A stretch of 64,000 nt of DNA, taken from positions 14,421,501 to 14,485,500 of the forward strand of contig OY743190.1 of NCBI GenBank assembly GCA_963555705.1, read 5' to 3'. Shown in pieces: positions 23,320 through 36,100 of the stretch (positions within the stretch are counted from its first letter, which is position 1; every line of letters begins with the position of its first letter). Position numbers and translations under genes: made by a program. The stretch comes from Ligustrum vulgare. Taxonomy: Eukaryota; Streptophyta; Magnoliopsida; Lamiales; Oleaceae. The notes beneath the pieces are model-generated. The model was given only the letters and a program-made list of their open reading frames with translations, made no database searches and was not told where the DNA came from.

Positions 23320-24039
23320 TAGAGGTGTCAATCCGGGTGGTCCGGGTCAGGTCGACCCGTCAATAAAAAGCCCGGTAACAGCCCGCCCGCTGCGGGTTAC
23401 GGGCTGGTTACGGGTCAGCCCGCAAATTTTGGAATACAACCCAGGCCCGCTCGCTGGCCCATCCGGGTCGAGCCCATGCGGGTCGCGGTTTGTTCTGATT
23501 TGGCCCGTATGAATAAAAATATAGATTTTTTCATATTTATAACAATTTTTTTGTCAAGTTTCTAAATACAAAATGATTAAAATGATAAATTCATATTTAT
23601 ACCATAAAATATTTACATAGAATTTAAAATTATAGTTTATGTTATATGAATTATTTCTAAATTTGTAAATTTAAATAAAATATAAATAAATAACAATTAA
23701 ATGATAAATGTATTTCTAATTACTATTGTCAAAAAACATTATTTTTTTAGTTATTAGGGAGAAAAAAATAAGATTTTACTTTAAAAGTAGTATTAGAATT
23801 TCTAGAAGAAGAAAGATTTTTCAATGTTACCATATTTAATAAAAATAGTTTATTTTATTTTATTTTTTTACGGGTCAGCGGGTTAACCGCGGCCCGCGAA
23901 GGTTTGACCCGCAAAATCCGCGATTCACAACTTCTTGACCCGTGAACCGCCCGTACGGGTCATGGGTCGGCCCGCGGTCCCGGGTCAATCCGAGCCGATT
24001 CTCACGAGTCTGATCAGCCTGTCCGTCTTGACACCTCTA
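23320..24039. mobile_element. hAT non-autonomous element, TAGAGGTGTCAA termini, 720 bp
   Basis: Perfect 12-bp inverted ends TAGAGGTGTCAA, flanked by ATCTCAAT (23312-23319) and ATCCCAAT (24040-24047), an 8-bp TSD with one mismatch. GC-rich subterminal arrays of CCCGGGTC/GGCCCGC words enclose an AT-rich core of about 350 bp. No protein is encoded. Confidence 0.85.
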
Positions 24040-24910
24040 ATCCCAATAGTCAGTCACCCATTAGAGGGCTAAATAAAATAATTATAATAATTATAATAAT
24101 TAAAAAAAAAAATGATTTTGATTTGAGAGATGGCTGATGGAGATACATCACACATGACAGGCGGGCCCACGAGTATTGTGCCGTAAACCGTGGCATGAAC
24201 AAATAGAAGTCAGCCACGTGTAAAGTTACTAAGGCACGCATTCAAGCGGATTATAGAACAATTGGCTGATTCGCCATTCAATTTGTGCATGTTTGGCAAC
24301 TGTACTTTTTGGCAATATACGACTTCTATGTTCAACACTTCAACCATACGATGCATCGAATATATTTGTAATAGTAATTATAATAAAAATTTATGAAATC
24401 ATGTTTATAAAATTATATATCAAATAAAAATATAGTATAATAATATTTTAATACAAAATATTATCGAATTCAAAACTTTTTCTCTTTTAAATTGTTTTCC
24501 CTCTTAAAAAAATATTATTATTTATTATTTATTTGTTTTTTAAATTTTCTCCTTCTAAATAAGTTATTTTTATTTTATTTTTTTTAGATGTTAAAATGTT
24601 TTTGAAATAAAATATAAAAAAAAATTAATAACCACAAATCTATATTCACGTTGAATTGGTAATTTTGAAATTAAAGAATATTGTTGTTATATTTTTTATG
24701 TATTTAATTTTATTTCCAAACGAATAAATGTTGATTTATTTGTAAAATATTTTTTTTAGAGAATTTTCTGATCTTTGAAATAATTATTATTTTTTTAATT
24801 AAAATCAGTTTGACCCCTGTTTAACCTGTTCTGATCTTCTGATCCTTAACCTATTGCCTTTTTTCAATCGAACCGATTTTAGTTTTTCTAAATACTGAAT
24901 ATTATATAAC

Positions 24911-25680
24911 TTAAATGATATAATTTAAAATGAATGAGATATTGAGAAAAAGTAAAAAAATATAAATAAACTTTTATATTTGATCTTTGTGGCTTTTTAC
25001 TAATAAATTATTTGTAATTTGCTCTCACTTGTTATCTTATATTAAATTTATCATTGAGATCTTCAATTTGACACTTACATTACATATATTCTCGACTTCA
25101 AAATAATGCAATAATTATCAAAAGAATAATAATTATTAAGAAAAAGTAGTTTATAGATAATATTATATGATTTAAATGATATAATGTAAAATGAATGAGA
25201 TATTGAGGAAAAGTAAAAAATATAATGTATAAACTTTTACATTTGATATTTGAGATGATTTTACGAACAATATATTTTTAGTTTGCTCTCACTTGTTATT
25301 TTATATTAAATTTCTCATTGAGATCTTCAATTTGACACTCATATTACATATTTTTTCGACTTCAAAATAATACAATATTATCAAAAGAATAATAATTAGT
25401 ACAAAAAATAGTTTATAGATAGTATTATAGAATTTAAATGATACTAATTTAAAATGGATGAGATATTGAGGGGGGAAAATTGATCTTTGAGACGATTTTA
25501 CGGACAATATTTTTACAGTTTGCTCTCACTTGCTAGCTTGTATTAAAAGTCCCGTTGAGATCTTCAATTTGATACTCATGTTAAATAATTTTTTATTTCA
25601 ATATAATAATACAATATTATCAAAAGAATAATAACTATTAAAAAACAAAAAGAAATAGTTTATACATTAAAAAAAATTAA
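24911..25680. repeat. 260-bp tandem array A, three units
   Basis: Units start near 24911, 25172 and 25432. Each reads AAATGAATGAGATATTGAG, then a CTTTTACATTTGAT-like word, TTGCTCTCACTTGTTA, GAGATCTTCAATTTGACAC and a TATCAAAAGAATAATAATTA stretch. The same unit forms a second array at 29760-30500 and occurs singly at about 50128-50345. Confidence 0.75.
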
Positions 25681-25879
25681 AATCTTAATGTCTTTAATAC
25701 CACTAGTGAATCACCTGTGCAATGCACGAGAAAAAATGTCTAGATAAAGATAATTCAATGTGAAATTAGATGAATCATTTTAATAAAATAAATAAATTTC
25801 GCAAATAAGAGATAATACCATCATTTATTGGTTTCATATGACTACAAATTCTGGAATACTTCTTTGTACACAACATTGT

Positions 25880-27860
25880 TTGTTGATTTTGTCGTTCTTC
25901 ATTTCTTATTACAAATCAACATCTTCAATCCAGAACAATTTGCCACCCTAGAAATCGTAACATAAAATTGTCCACGTGTAAACACCAATCATTTAAGAAG
26001 AAGTTCCACATGCAAGAATGATTGTCCATAACTTTTATTGATAGTCATGACCTATGACACCATCAATAGAAATTGTCTTCTTTGAAATCTAATAAGTATC
26101 CTAGAATCAGAAGGGCTCAACGATGTCGTTGAAATAAAGAACTTGTGTCTTGCATTGATTCCAGGAAAAATTTGACCTTCTAGAACATGGTCGCCAAGTT
26201 TTGTAACTATCAACCTTATTCCATTGCACAATTCCTGTGTATGATCAATATTTCTCAGAAAGAACTTGTGTCCATCACTTATTCGCTGCAACGGTCCACC
26301 ACCTGGCGCAATAACGATATGCATGTGTCCAAGTCGTGTATCAAAATCCACTGACAATCAATTTAACAATTTTATCGACAATAGGAAAATCATATTGGCT
26401 ATCATCGGTCGCCCACCAACCAATAAGTATAAGTTTTACATTTGAAGTGTTTTCCTCAATCATCTTTTCTCAAACTGACCTAAACTGCCTTAACAATTTG
26501 TTGTATTATCTAGCATATCCTTCGAATCAGAAACTATACAATCATGCAACATAGAATCGCATGATTCACTCCTACCGGGAGACATTAAAAGACATAAATT
26601 AAATTTTAGAATATCACAACAAAATTATCCGTAAACAATATAAATATAAAAGCAATAAATACATAATACGTACCTCACAACCCTTTTTCTGCTTTCAACC
26701 TCATTCACATTGTCAACAGTGTAAAGCGAGCAAATTGTAGAGCTGAACCGTCATCAGGCAACAGACTCCCAATCTTATGAAAATTTTGACCGTGTAATCT
26801 GAAGACGGAAGGCCATCTACCATCATTTAGCCTATTATCTATTCCCCCCATAGAAGTGAGCGAAAACATCATATTATATGTCCGAATGTTCTCAAATAAA
26901 TTCTTAATCTTGTCGTCCCTGCCATATAACAAATCTTTCAAAATTACAGAATGATTTTTCATGAGAGTAATCTTCACTTTCTCTTGCATATAACAAAGTA
27001 GGGGTGAACAAATAAACCACGAAATCGAATTAAGCTGCAACAAATCATTTGGTTTAGTTCGGTTTGTAAAAATTCCAAACCGCCTTAAACGATTTGATTT
27101 AGGTTCAATTGTCAAAACCGCGATTTCAAACAGTCAACCCGTCAAATTTTAAAAAATAAAAATAAAGACAAACGTTCAATTTTAAAAAATGTAATATACT
27201 TTTTGTTGTCAAAAGATCAAAATTGAGGAGTCAAAGATTAATTTGTTCGAATTCACAATCATTTGAAAATAATTTTTGCTTCTACAATTCATAATCATCA
27301 TTCAAGATATTTTCTTAAAATAATTTTTTTAATATAAGAGCTAACAACATTTTGCTTCTATATGATTAGTTTGTTTGTCAACATGAATTGTTTCACAACA
27401 AAGCACTCAATTAGAAACTTAATACTATTATTAAGCTAGTTTCAACTCGAAATTTTAGACGAATATGTGTCTTTGAGCTCGTTTTGAAATATACTAATTC
27501 ATTCATTGGAAATCCGTGGTTTCAAACCGCAAAAAGTAGTTTGATTTGATTTTGTTTAAAAAATGAATTGGTTTGGTTTGGTTTGGAAAAATTCCAAACC
27601 GTTTTAAATGGTTTATTTTGAAATATTACTACAAATCGTCCAACCAAATCGTGTACACCCTACAACAAAGTGATTTAAATAGTTTAGTTTGAAATAATAC
27701 TACAAATCGCCCAAACCAATTTGTGTTCACTCCACAACAAAGTGAAAATTTCCGATTACGACATGTTTTATAATGCTTATCCAATCTCTCCTCGCGCCAA
27801 AAATTTACCTTGCAAAATAAGTATGTAAATGTAGGATCTCCAATGTCCATGTACTCTAAA
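25880..27860 (-). pseudogene. Helitron Rep/PIF1-like helicase relic
   Basis: Read right to left, the N-terminal part at 27848-27744 has DIGDPTFTYLFCKVNFWREE and RNRKFSLC. It continues after the hAT insert with YMQEKVKI, NIRTYNMMFSLTSMGG and VFRLHGQNFHKIGSLLPD (26990-26710). The C-terminal helicase tail at 26290-25890 has RNIDHTQELCNGIRLIVTKL, SDSRILIRFQRRQF, MTINKSYGQSF and RVANCSGLKMLI, the conserved end of plant Helitron helicases. The HUH endonuclease core and most helicase motifs are missing between these blocks, and there are frame breaks and a stop, so it cannot be active. Confidence 0.8.
27000..27735. mobile_element. hAT non-autonomous element inside the Helitron coding relic
   Basis: A perfect 8-bp TSD, AACAAAGT (26992-26999 and 27736-27743), flanks ends AGGGGTGAACAAA and (reverse strand) GTGGAGTGAACACAAA. 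Subterminal CAAACCAAACC-type words surround an AT-rich core. The last 70 bp are duplicated: AAATCGTCCAACCAAATCGTG and the pair after it, each ending ACAACAAAGTG. Removing the element restores continuity of the Helitron frame. Confidence 0.82.
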
Positions 27861-28387
27861 CAATCAAATAATAAATGAAAAAGTTAATAGTATAGATCAT
27901 GCATATAAAAGATAAGATTTACTGTTTTGATCATTGACAATGAAAAACAACATGTATAACTATAAGAAACGGGTTTGATAATCATAAAAAAAAGAAGAAA
28001 AAAAAACTAAAATTGTGAGATTGACAAAGATGCATCAAATTTATGGTATTATAGGCTTTTGCAATATTTATACAACGTAATTATTTTTTTATGAAAATTA
28101 TAATATAACATTGATCATCTCAATTTTCAGTTAAGTAAATTGAGAGATAATTTACTTATTGTTATAAAAATTTAAGAATCATAAATATTGAATTAAAAGT
28201 ATAATTATTTAAAACAAAATTTAATAAAAATTGATTAAATATTCGATATAAATATAAATGAAAATTCGACATTGGATTTGTATGACCGAACAAAATTATT
28301 CATTCATAAGATTGAATTTGTATGACTGCACACAAATACTTATTTGCAAGATTCAAAATATTAAAAGATCAAAATAATTTTATAAAA

Positions 28388-29255
28388 TGACGCGATCCCA
28401 ATCGGGGAATCTGACAAACACGCGGAAATAACACAATTAAAACCTAGGAAAGATCTAAGACAGATTAAACACGAAAATAAACAAGAACACAAGGAAATAA
28501 ATAACGGAATTAAAAATAATTCGACGATAAAACCTTGGCCCAAGAATCACGACGCAATTAATGACAATGCGGATTGAAGAACCAATATTGGTGAACGCCA
28601 CAAGGATTGTCAATTCCTTGATAAGTTCGTTGGGTGAACCCTACAAAGATCGAATCTTTGATAAGTTCAAGAAAAAAGGGAAAAACTCAACCTTTCAATT
28701 TGAAGAATCCTCTCTCAAGTAATATTAATCTCAAAACTGTTTTTACAATGAATGAAATATGATAATATAAAGCAAAACTAACCTAACCCTATCCCTAGCT
28801 GCAATTAGGGCTCAAAATATGTAAATAAAAGATTAAAAACGGAAAATTAACAAAATATGCAAAAATTTGGAAAAATAGATTTACGGCCGTGATGAACTCA
28901 TTTACGGTCGTAAATAACTTTCTGTTTAAGACTTACAGCCGTGACGACAAGACTTACGGCCGTAACTATGAAACTCTGTAATTCTTCATTTAAACCCGTG
29001 GCAACGTTACGGCCGTGGGGATTATTCTTTACGGCCGTAATGAAGGTTCTGCTCAAAATTTGAGTAACTTCCACCCTTACAGCCATAAGATGACTTCTGC
29101 CCTTTTTTTCTGAACTTCGATTCCTTGATTTGGCTTGATCTTTTCTTCCTCCCGGCTTGACCCCAACACATAACTTGCTCCGTTTTCCATCTAGATCACC
29201 GTCATACTGCCGATGGCTCGACTTCGCCCTTCGATGCCTGGTCTGGATCGTATCA
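28388..29255 (-). mobile_element. Copia-type solo LTR with TACGGCCGTAA array
   Basis: The ends are TGACGCGATCC and GGATCGTATCA, with a perfect 5-bp TSD, TAAAA (28383-28387 and 29256-29260). It is 868 bp long. It shares AACGCCACAAGGA, CCTTGATAAGTTC and GAATCTTTGATAAGTTC with the tandem LTRs at 37732-40109, whose primer-site relics give the minus orientation used here. At 28882-29095 seven copies of TTACGGCCGTAA or one- or two-base variants occur. Confidence 0.8.
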
Positions 29256-29759
29256 TAAAAAGAGAAGTTTAAACAAAAATAACCAAATATAAATAAGTAA
29301 AAAAAAATCTCCATAAAAATATTTTAGTGGAAGTAGCAGTGTGAACACAATAAAAGCTGAGTTTTGGATTGTGAAAGTAATAAAAGTTGAATTTTCCCGC
29401 AAAAACTTAGATGCTTTTATATATTAATATATAATATAATATTATATATAGATAACACAGATTCTAATGTTATTAATGAAACATGTATTATAATAATTGT
29501 TAAAATGTTTATTACATTATTTGCTTGTATATGGTTTTCAAATTTAAAAAGTCATTTTAGACAGGAAACTATGTACGTACTATTTTTTGCATGAACTTTG
29601 TTATTATATATAGAAGGTAGATAGATAGATTTTGTGATCTTTAAAATAATAATTTATTTTTTATAATTAAAATTGGCTCGATCTGCTTCAACATTTTGAC
29701 CCTTGACCTATTACCATTTTTCGATCAAACCGATTTTAGGTTTTCTGAACACTGAGTCT

Positions 29760-30500
29760 TATATAATTTAAAATAAATGAGATATTAATATTAAAGAAAG
29801 GTAAAAAAATATAAAATAAACTTTTACATTTGATATTTAGGACGTTTTTGCGGACAAAGTATTTATAGTTTGCTCTCATTTGTTTGAAATCAATTTGATA
29901 CATATATTACATATATTCTTGACTATAATACAATAATTATGAAAAGAATATAATTATTACAAAAAATAGTTTATAGAAAGTATTATAAAACTTAAATTAT
30001 ATAATTTAAAATGAATGAGATATTGAGAAAAAGTAAAAAATATAAAGTAAAAATTTTTACATTTGATATTTGAGACGATTTTACGAACAATATATTTTCA
30101 GTTTACTCTCACTTGTTATATTTTATTAAACTTCTCTTTGAGATCTTCAATTTGACACTCATGTTACATATTTTTTTTTTACTTCAACATAATACAATAA
30201 TTATCAAACGAGTAATAATTCGTAAAAATAGTTTATGATAGTATTGTAGAACTTAAATAATATAATTTAAAATGAATGGAATATTGAGGAAAAGTAAAAA
30301 AAAAAACTTTTACATTTGATCTTTGAGACTATTTTACGGATAATATGTTTACCACTTGCTCTCACTTATTAGTTTTTATTAAACTTCTCGTTGAGATCTT
30401 CAATTTGATACCCATATCACAAAATTTTCGACTGCAATATAATACAAGAATTATCAAAAAAATAACAAAACAAAAATAGTGTATACATTAAAACAAATTA
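29760..30500. repeat. 260-bp tandem array B, three units
   Basis: Units start near 29760, 29996 and 30256 and are the same repeat and orientation as array A. Both arrays are preceded by a decayed hAT end (GACCCTTGACCTATT and similar) and followed by an ATTCTAATG...ACACATG tail, so a whole segment of about 1 kb is duplicated. Confidence 0.7.
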
Positions 30501-30652
30501 AAATTTTGATGTATTTATAGCATAACAAGGATTCTAATGCTATAAATGACACATGCATTATAATAATTATTAAAATATTTATTATATTAATTTTCTTTTG
30601 TATAAGTTTCCAAATTTAAAAAGTCATTTTAGACGGAACCCTATGTGTGTAT

Positions 30653-31316
30653 TGTTGATCACAAAATCTGGTAGGACCTTGGATCAACACGTCTCAGTTC
30701 CTCTCTCTTGAACACATGATCTCCTGCACTAGGACAAATGATTAGCTTGTAAACGGGGTCGAGGTGGCTACCGTTTGCACTCTGATACTTAAGTCAGTAC
30801 TCATTTCAAGTAAATATGAATTGGGTGTGAGAAATATTAGTGTGTCAAAGTGAGAAAAGAGAGTGAGATTTTATATATTGAGTTTCTAATATTTTTCTTG
30901 AAGGCAAGTGTGTTCTATTTATAGGATGAGATATTGTCTTGGATGGTGACACGTGTCAGACTTCACACGTGTCTTACCCCTAGCCGTGGGAGGGGTGAAC
31001 CAATTGCTTGGATGTAATCATTGTTACTTACGATAGGGGAGAGGCGCCCACATATCCTCCATAAAGGTGATATCTTATCAAGCTACAGTCAATGGGGATT
31101 GTCACGTCTTTAGACACTTCCTCTTGTCTCATCACTGATCCGAAGCGGTATATCGGAACATCTCGCCCAGGGAAACCAGGGAGGCTTCGGCGATATTTCA
31201 CCTCAGCGACTGGTAACCTGTGAGGCCCTAGGTTCTATTCATAGCTGACGTCCATTGAATCTTGCGTGGGCCCCTACCAGTCATTTGTTGGGCTCATTTT
31301 AAGCATGGTTGCAACA
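30653..31316 (-). mobile_element. Solo LTR, TGTTG...CAACA, 664 bp
   Basis: The ends TGTTGATCAC and GGTTGCAACA give 5-bp inverted tips. The flanks TGTAT and TGTGT are a 5-bp TSD with one mismatch. Paralogous sequence around 29570 and 50750 runs through the site without the block, confirming an insertion. It is GC-richer than its surroundings and carries a minus-strand TATA box, which sets the orientation. No internal region adjoins it. Confidence 0.65.
30916..30923 (-). promoter_or_regulatory. LTR TATA box
   Basis: CTATAAATAG is read on the minus strand within the solo LTR. A leader rich in TCTCACTCTC follows, as in LTR promoters. Confidence 0.45.
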
Positions 31317-31342
31317 TGTGTTATTTTTGGCATTGACTATGT

Positions 31343-31344
<2 letters not shown>

Positions 31345-31408
<64 letters not shown>
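31345..31408. repeat. (TA)n microsatellite
   Basis: About 31 uninterrupted TA dinucleotides lie at the place where paralogous copies (29610, 50775) have only TTATATATAGAAG. The open frames across it are artefacts. Confidence 0.95.
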
Positions 31409-31411
<3 letters not shown>

Positions 31412-31982
31412 CTATTTTCGAAGTAAAATATATATAATTAATAAGTGATTTGATAAAATATGTATAATTAGAGCATCTCCGATCCATATTGTAAAACTGT
31501 AATAATCAACACTAAATTAAATTGAAAAATAAGAAACACTGTTAATTTGGTGTGAAATTTGAAATTTTGGGTTGAAAATGAGTTAATAGAGTAAGAGAAA
31601 CTGTATTTAAGTGTAAAGTTGACTGCATTTTAGAGTTTTTGGTTGAAGATTGCCTTATCGTTGGAAATATTCTATTATATAGTGAATGACGTTTATACCC
31701 TTATAATCCTAGATATTATTACCTTATGTATCCATATTCTTCTTTACATATATGGGGATCTGGTTCATAATAAAATACAAGTTTATTAAAATCTCTATTC
31801 TTCTATCTTTTTCTCTCTCGTTTATAACATTAAAATATTGTAGAAGAAATATGTTATTTATAAATAAGTCACGACACACATTATAATGCATCATAAACGT
31901 CTTGACATAATGAAGGTAAGAATTTATGGTCCGATCTGATGGATTGGAAGTCAATTCGACTCCCTTCTACAAAGTATAGTTA

Positions 31983-32247
31983 TTCCTTCCGTCCCAATTA
32001 TATAGGTTGATTTGACTTTTCAGACAAATTAAGAAAATATAGTTAACGTTATTAAAAAAGTAATTTTTGTAAAGAAAATTTCCAACTTACCCTTATTTAA
32101 TATTAAAACTACTATTATTATTGGAAATAATAATTAGGGGTACATTAATAAAATAACAAAATAAATAATTCTCAATAAAGAAACAAGTTTATATATTTGG
32201 GATAAGAGAAAAAGGAAAGACAGCCTATATAATTGAGATGGAAAGAA
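31983..32247. mobile_element. Stowaway MITE, 265 bp
   Basis: The ends TTCCTTCCGTCCCAATTATA and (reverse strand) TTCTTTCCATCTCAATTATA are Stowaway-type (Tc1/mariner). The TSD is the dinucleotide TA on both sides (31981-31982 and 32248-32249). Confidence 0.8.
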
Positions 32248-33124
32248 TATTAAATATTGGTAATTTTTTCGAGAAGTGTAAATAAAAAATGACTCAAATA
32301 AGTTCATATTTAGCCTCCATTTTAAGTACTCGTTTTCCCTCATATTCAATTATAAACTGAATTTGCATTGAGAATTTTCATTGGTAAACCAATATTACCG
32401 TGCCTTATATTCAGCCATGATTGTGCAAACGCTTTAGCGTCTAAAAATTCTTTGTTCATAAACAAAGTTTGTTATTTATCGAAGTAAAATATGTGATTAA
32501 AAAATAATTTAATAAAATATGAGTGATTAAAAATAATTTGAAAAAATATATTATTTATAAACAAGTTACCATAATTTTCTGAGTCGAAGCAGCAAAACTT
32601 TAATCAAACGGTGTCCTACATTGATGAGATGTACTTTTTCTTCGAACATACAAATTCTAACTCTTTATTTAGGAACTTGGTCCACTGTTGAAGGGGTGTC
32701 TGTCTTTCCAAAATAAACTTCGATTGCCCTCCAGTTTTTTTGCCAAAAAGTTGGAGACACAAGTTTATGATAGTAAGAATATAAGACTGAAATATAAACC
32801 TACTTGTACTAGGTAATATTACAACTCCTTTAAGTTACAACCAAATATCTTGTATCCTGCATGGCAGTTCTGCATACATAATTTGAACGAGGAAAACGGA
32901 GAGCAAACCATTGTCAAAATTAGAAACAAGTCTCCTGGACGCCTTAAATTAAAAATCAACACGATTAAAAATACATTCAATAAGCTCGGAAGCCTCATTA
33001 CTGTGCTAATATTTGAAGGTCATGACAACTTCATGGCTTAAGGCAACATATGCACCAATAATGAAGTAACATCATGGAGAAGGTGGAAAGTTGCACACTT
33101 GTAACTACCAGCCCTTATAGTTCC
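32248..33124. other. Intergenic, 3' flank of EMC3
   Basis: The right part (about 32830-33124) is of normal complexity and probably includes the EMC3 3' UTR. The left part has an AT-rich repeat related to those at 21 and 22.8 kb (ATGTGATTAAAAAATAATTT). Confidence 0.4.
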
Positions 33125-36100
33125 TCAACTGACAAGGTTCTTCAACACAGCTTCTGCCCGCTGCTCAAATTTTGGCAAGGCCCATTCATGTTGAAAAATG
33201 TCTAGACTGTCTTTCTCCGCGCCCAAACTCTGACCAGAATTGTGCAGAAATTATAAATTAAGACATTGACCTTTTCCAAATGTGAATATAAACTATATAA
33301 GATATTAGAAAGAGTATATCTTAGTAGTTGAGTGTGTGTGCCTATGTCTACTCAATATTTGGCAGAGATTTTTCAAGCTTATAAGGTAGTCCTTGGCCAA
33401 ACATCAATTTAACCACACATTCCTCGGGACCCACAACTTTTAGTTACTTTTTAACCACACAAGCCTTGAAATCCATTGCTTACAAGCACTTAAAAGCTTA
33501 CCCAAACAAGCATAAGCATGTTTGGCAAAAAGGTGCTAGCTATAAGCTAGGAACCCACAAATTATGGGGTCTGAAATCCAGACAATCAGCTTATAATCTG
33601 TAGCACCCACAGTTGTGTGGATTTTGGACCACACAATTTATAAGTCCCTAGCTTATAAACTAGCACCTTCTCTTGCCAAACATGCTCCGAGTCAATAAAG
33701 ATTCTCTGGTGGAAGTTAAACACAAAATAAAAAATGTCTAACTTCTCCCTATGTGGGAAAAGGTTTTCTGAAGAAACCAAAAAATGTAAAAAATAAATAG
33801 CACGCAATATCAATGACCAAGAAATGACAGAAAAGTCGTTCACATGAGTACCTTAGTCGGATCAAATCCAAATCCACTCATTTGCATCATGCGTTGTGTA
33901 TCATCAGTTGCTGTATCAAATAGACACGTTCATGCTCGATCAGATTTAAGTATTTATCCCAATATTGAAATAGATAGCTGTTCAGTCATATGATTGTTAT
34001 CTTTTATATGCAGAAAGGAAAAAGAAAAAAAAAAAAAAGCCAATTATTAATTAAATTATAAAAGATGTAGAAGTTTAAGAGAGAACCATTTTCTTCTCCC
34101 AGAATAAGACTGAATAGACCTCTCAACCCAAATAAATTGAGGAAATACCTAAATAACAACAATAGTTTATCATCATATGCATTCCAGCAGTATTATGTGT
34201 AAGAATCCAATGTAACAGCAATAATTTTTGCTAATGAGTTGAAAAATACCATGAGCGGCTGCTGACATAGCTGACATCAACGGTGCTCAAATCAATTCCA
34301 TTTTGTAACATTGACCTGAACCGCTGAGTGAGAGGAAATGGTATCTTAGCTGGAAAAAGATGTACATTTACCATGTCAGTCAGTATGGAGATTAGAAAGA
34401 AAACATACAAGGGCAACACAAGAAAAGATGATCTAGGTAATTCAAAGTGACAAATTCCATCAAGTAAAACGTAAACAAAACAGAGGGCCAAAGATCACTG
34501 AGTTAGCTTGAAACAAACGTTAAAGACATCAATTAGTAAGAAATACTTCGTCCTTATAAAGTTGAAAATTTATGATGCAAGTAAGAAAAAAGAAAAAAAG
34601 GGAAAATACAGACCTGCCACAAATCCAGAGAAGAAAAAGTTAACCCATGCATATGTAAGTGTCTGTCCAATAAAAAGATAAACACATTAAGAACATCATA
34701 TCTTTCTATCAGTGATATTGGCAACATCAAGCCATGATGTATGCAACACAAGTACCTGTGGTATGATCATTGAAAGATTCTTTTTCATCATATCCATAGC
34801 CATATTTGGATCAGAGAACATCTGTGCCTGTGGATTTTGGGCTTGGCCCTTGGGCACATAAAGTAATCCATTCTCCTGCAATATCACATTAAAAGTCCCC
34901 CCATAAACTATTGCACTAGTTCTAGATAAATCTTTGATCTCGAATAATTGGCATTTTGAGAACACAAGTGTTAATTGGTCCAAGTCCATTGAAAACCGTA
35001 TCAAGTTTAAATACTATAGATGTACATGGATATTACAATTAACTTCCAAACATTGAAATTAATAGTCAAGAAATTACACAGTGAGTTTCTCTTTGCATGA
35101 CATCAGACTTCAAGAAAAAATGAAACATTGTAATGTTATTTTCTAATCTAAATTCCAAAATGAGCCATCATCTATGAAGTATGAACATGGCCATGTGACA
35201 CAACACAACACGACATGACAAGAACACATGACTTTTCTATAAAGTAGAACACGGACATGCGGCCCTAGTAGGAGTGTCTTGCGCTGCAAAGGTCACCATA
35301 TTTTAAGTCTAAGCACCACATATATAATATCTAGAATCCATTTTCTCAGCTTGATATGATTAGGAGTGACAATATTGATCATATAACTGCCAAAAAAATA
35401 TTGCAATCAGAAGTCATAAACCAAACATTAGTTCCTACTTCAACACAATAGAAATTTACAATTCGTAGTTGAGCAGTCTTATCTAGTTCCTTGAATCTTG
35501 CCAATTTGTTCTCTTATGTCAAAGTCAAACTACTAAAACATGTTATCTCCAACATCAATCGCTATAATGTCATGCATAAGAAATATACTTCTCATCCAGT
35601 AAAGTATTAATTGTGAAACAGCTAGGCGTATTTTCCCTTAAAATAGGGATGTGGGAAACGAATGAAGTGACAAAGGAATATTCATGTATCCAACCCAAAT
35701 CTGCAAGGAATAAGGTATAGTTTATTGTTGCAAGTTGCAACTCAGATTGTCTCTACTCAATAAGGCCTGATTTCAACAAGACCATTTTTAATCATCATAC
35801 AGTCCATACCCTCCTCTTATCTTGTGTATTAAATAATCATTGTGTTTGCCTTAAATGTCTTACTCATTCCAGTTTAAGGTAATCTAACACGAATCTAATA
35901 TCATTAGCAACTAGAGCAAGGTTTGTCTTTTACTGATTTACATATTTTTTGAGTTGGATATCAACTATATCAGTATTACATTCAATCAATTCTTAGTTAA
36001 TTGTGGCATAATCAAATAGAAACCTTTATTTTTTTATCCTCTTTATTATATTTACAATCAGGAATCACCAACATTCAATCAACCACTTCATCTATCAGAA

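Larger units (their letters stand above)
25703..29452 (-). mobile_element. Helitron, 3.75 kb, with two later insertions
   Basis: On the minus strand the element starts TCTATATATAATATTA at 29452 and passes ATATATAAAAGCATCTAAG. It ends GTGCATTGCAC (hairpin), then GTGATTCACTAG at 25703, with A before and T after, the Helitron A^T target rule. It carries broken Rep/helicase coding sequence in the same orientation. A paralogous segment at about 30490-30530 (ATAGCATAACAAGGATTC) matches the joined flanks and so shows the empty site. A hAT (27000-27735) and a solo LTR (28388-29255) were inserted later. Helitrons move by rolling-circle replication. Confidence 0.8.

Noticed and set aside
31266..31487. 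Ile-Tyr repeat frames on both strands
   Set aside because: They are translations of the (TA)n microsatellite.
32850..33041. 63-residue plus-strand frame
   Set aside because: Antisense to the probable EMC3 3' UTR; no recognisable domain.
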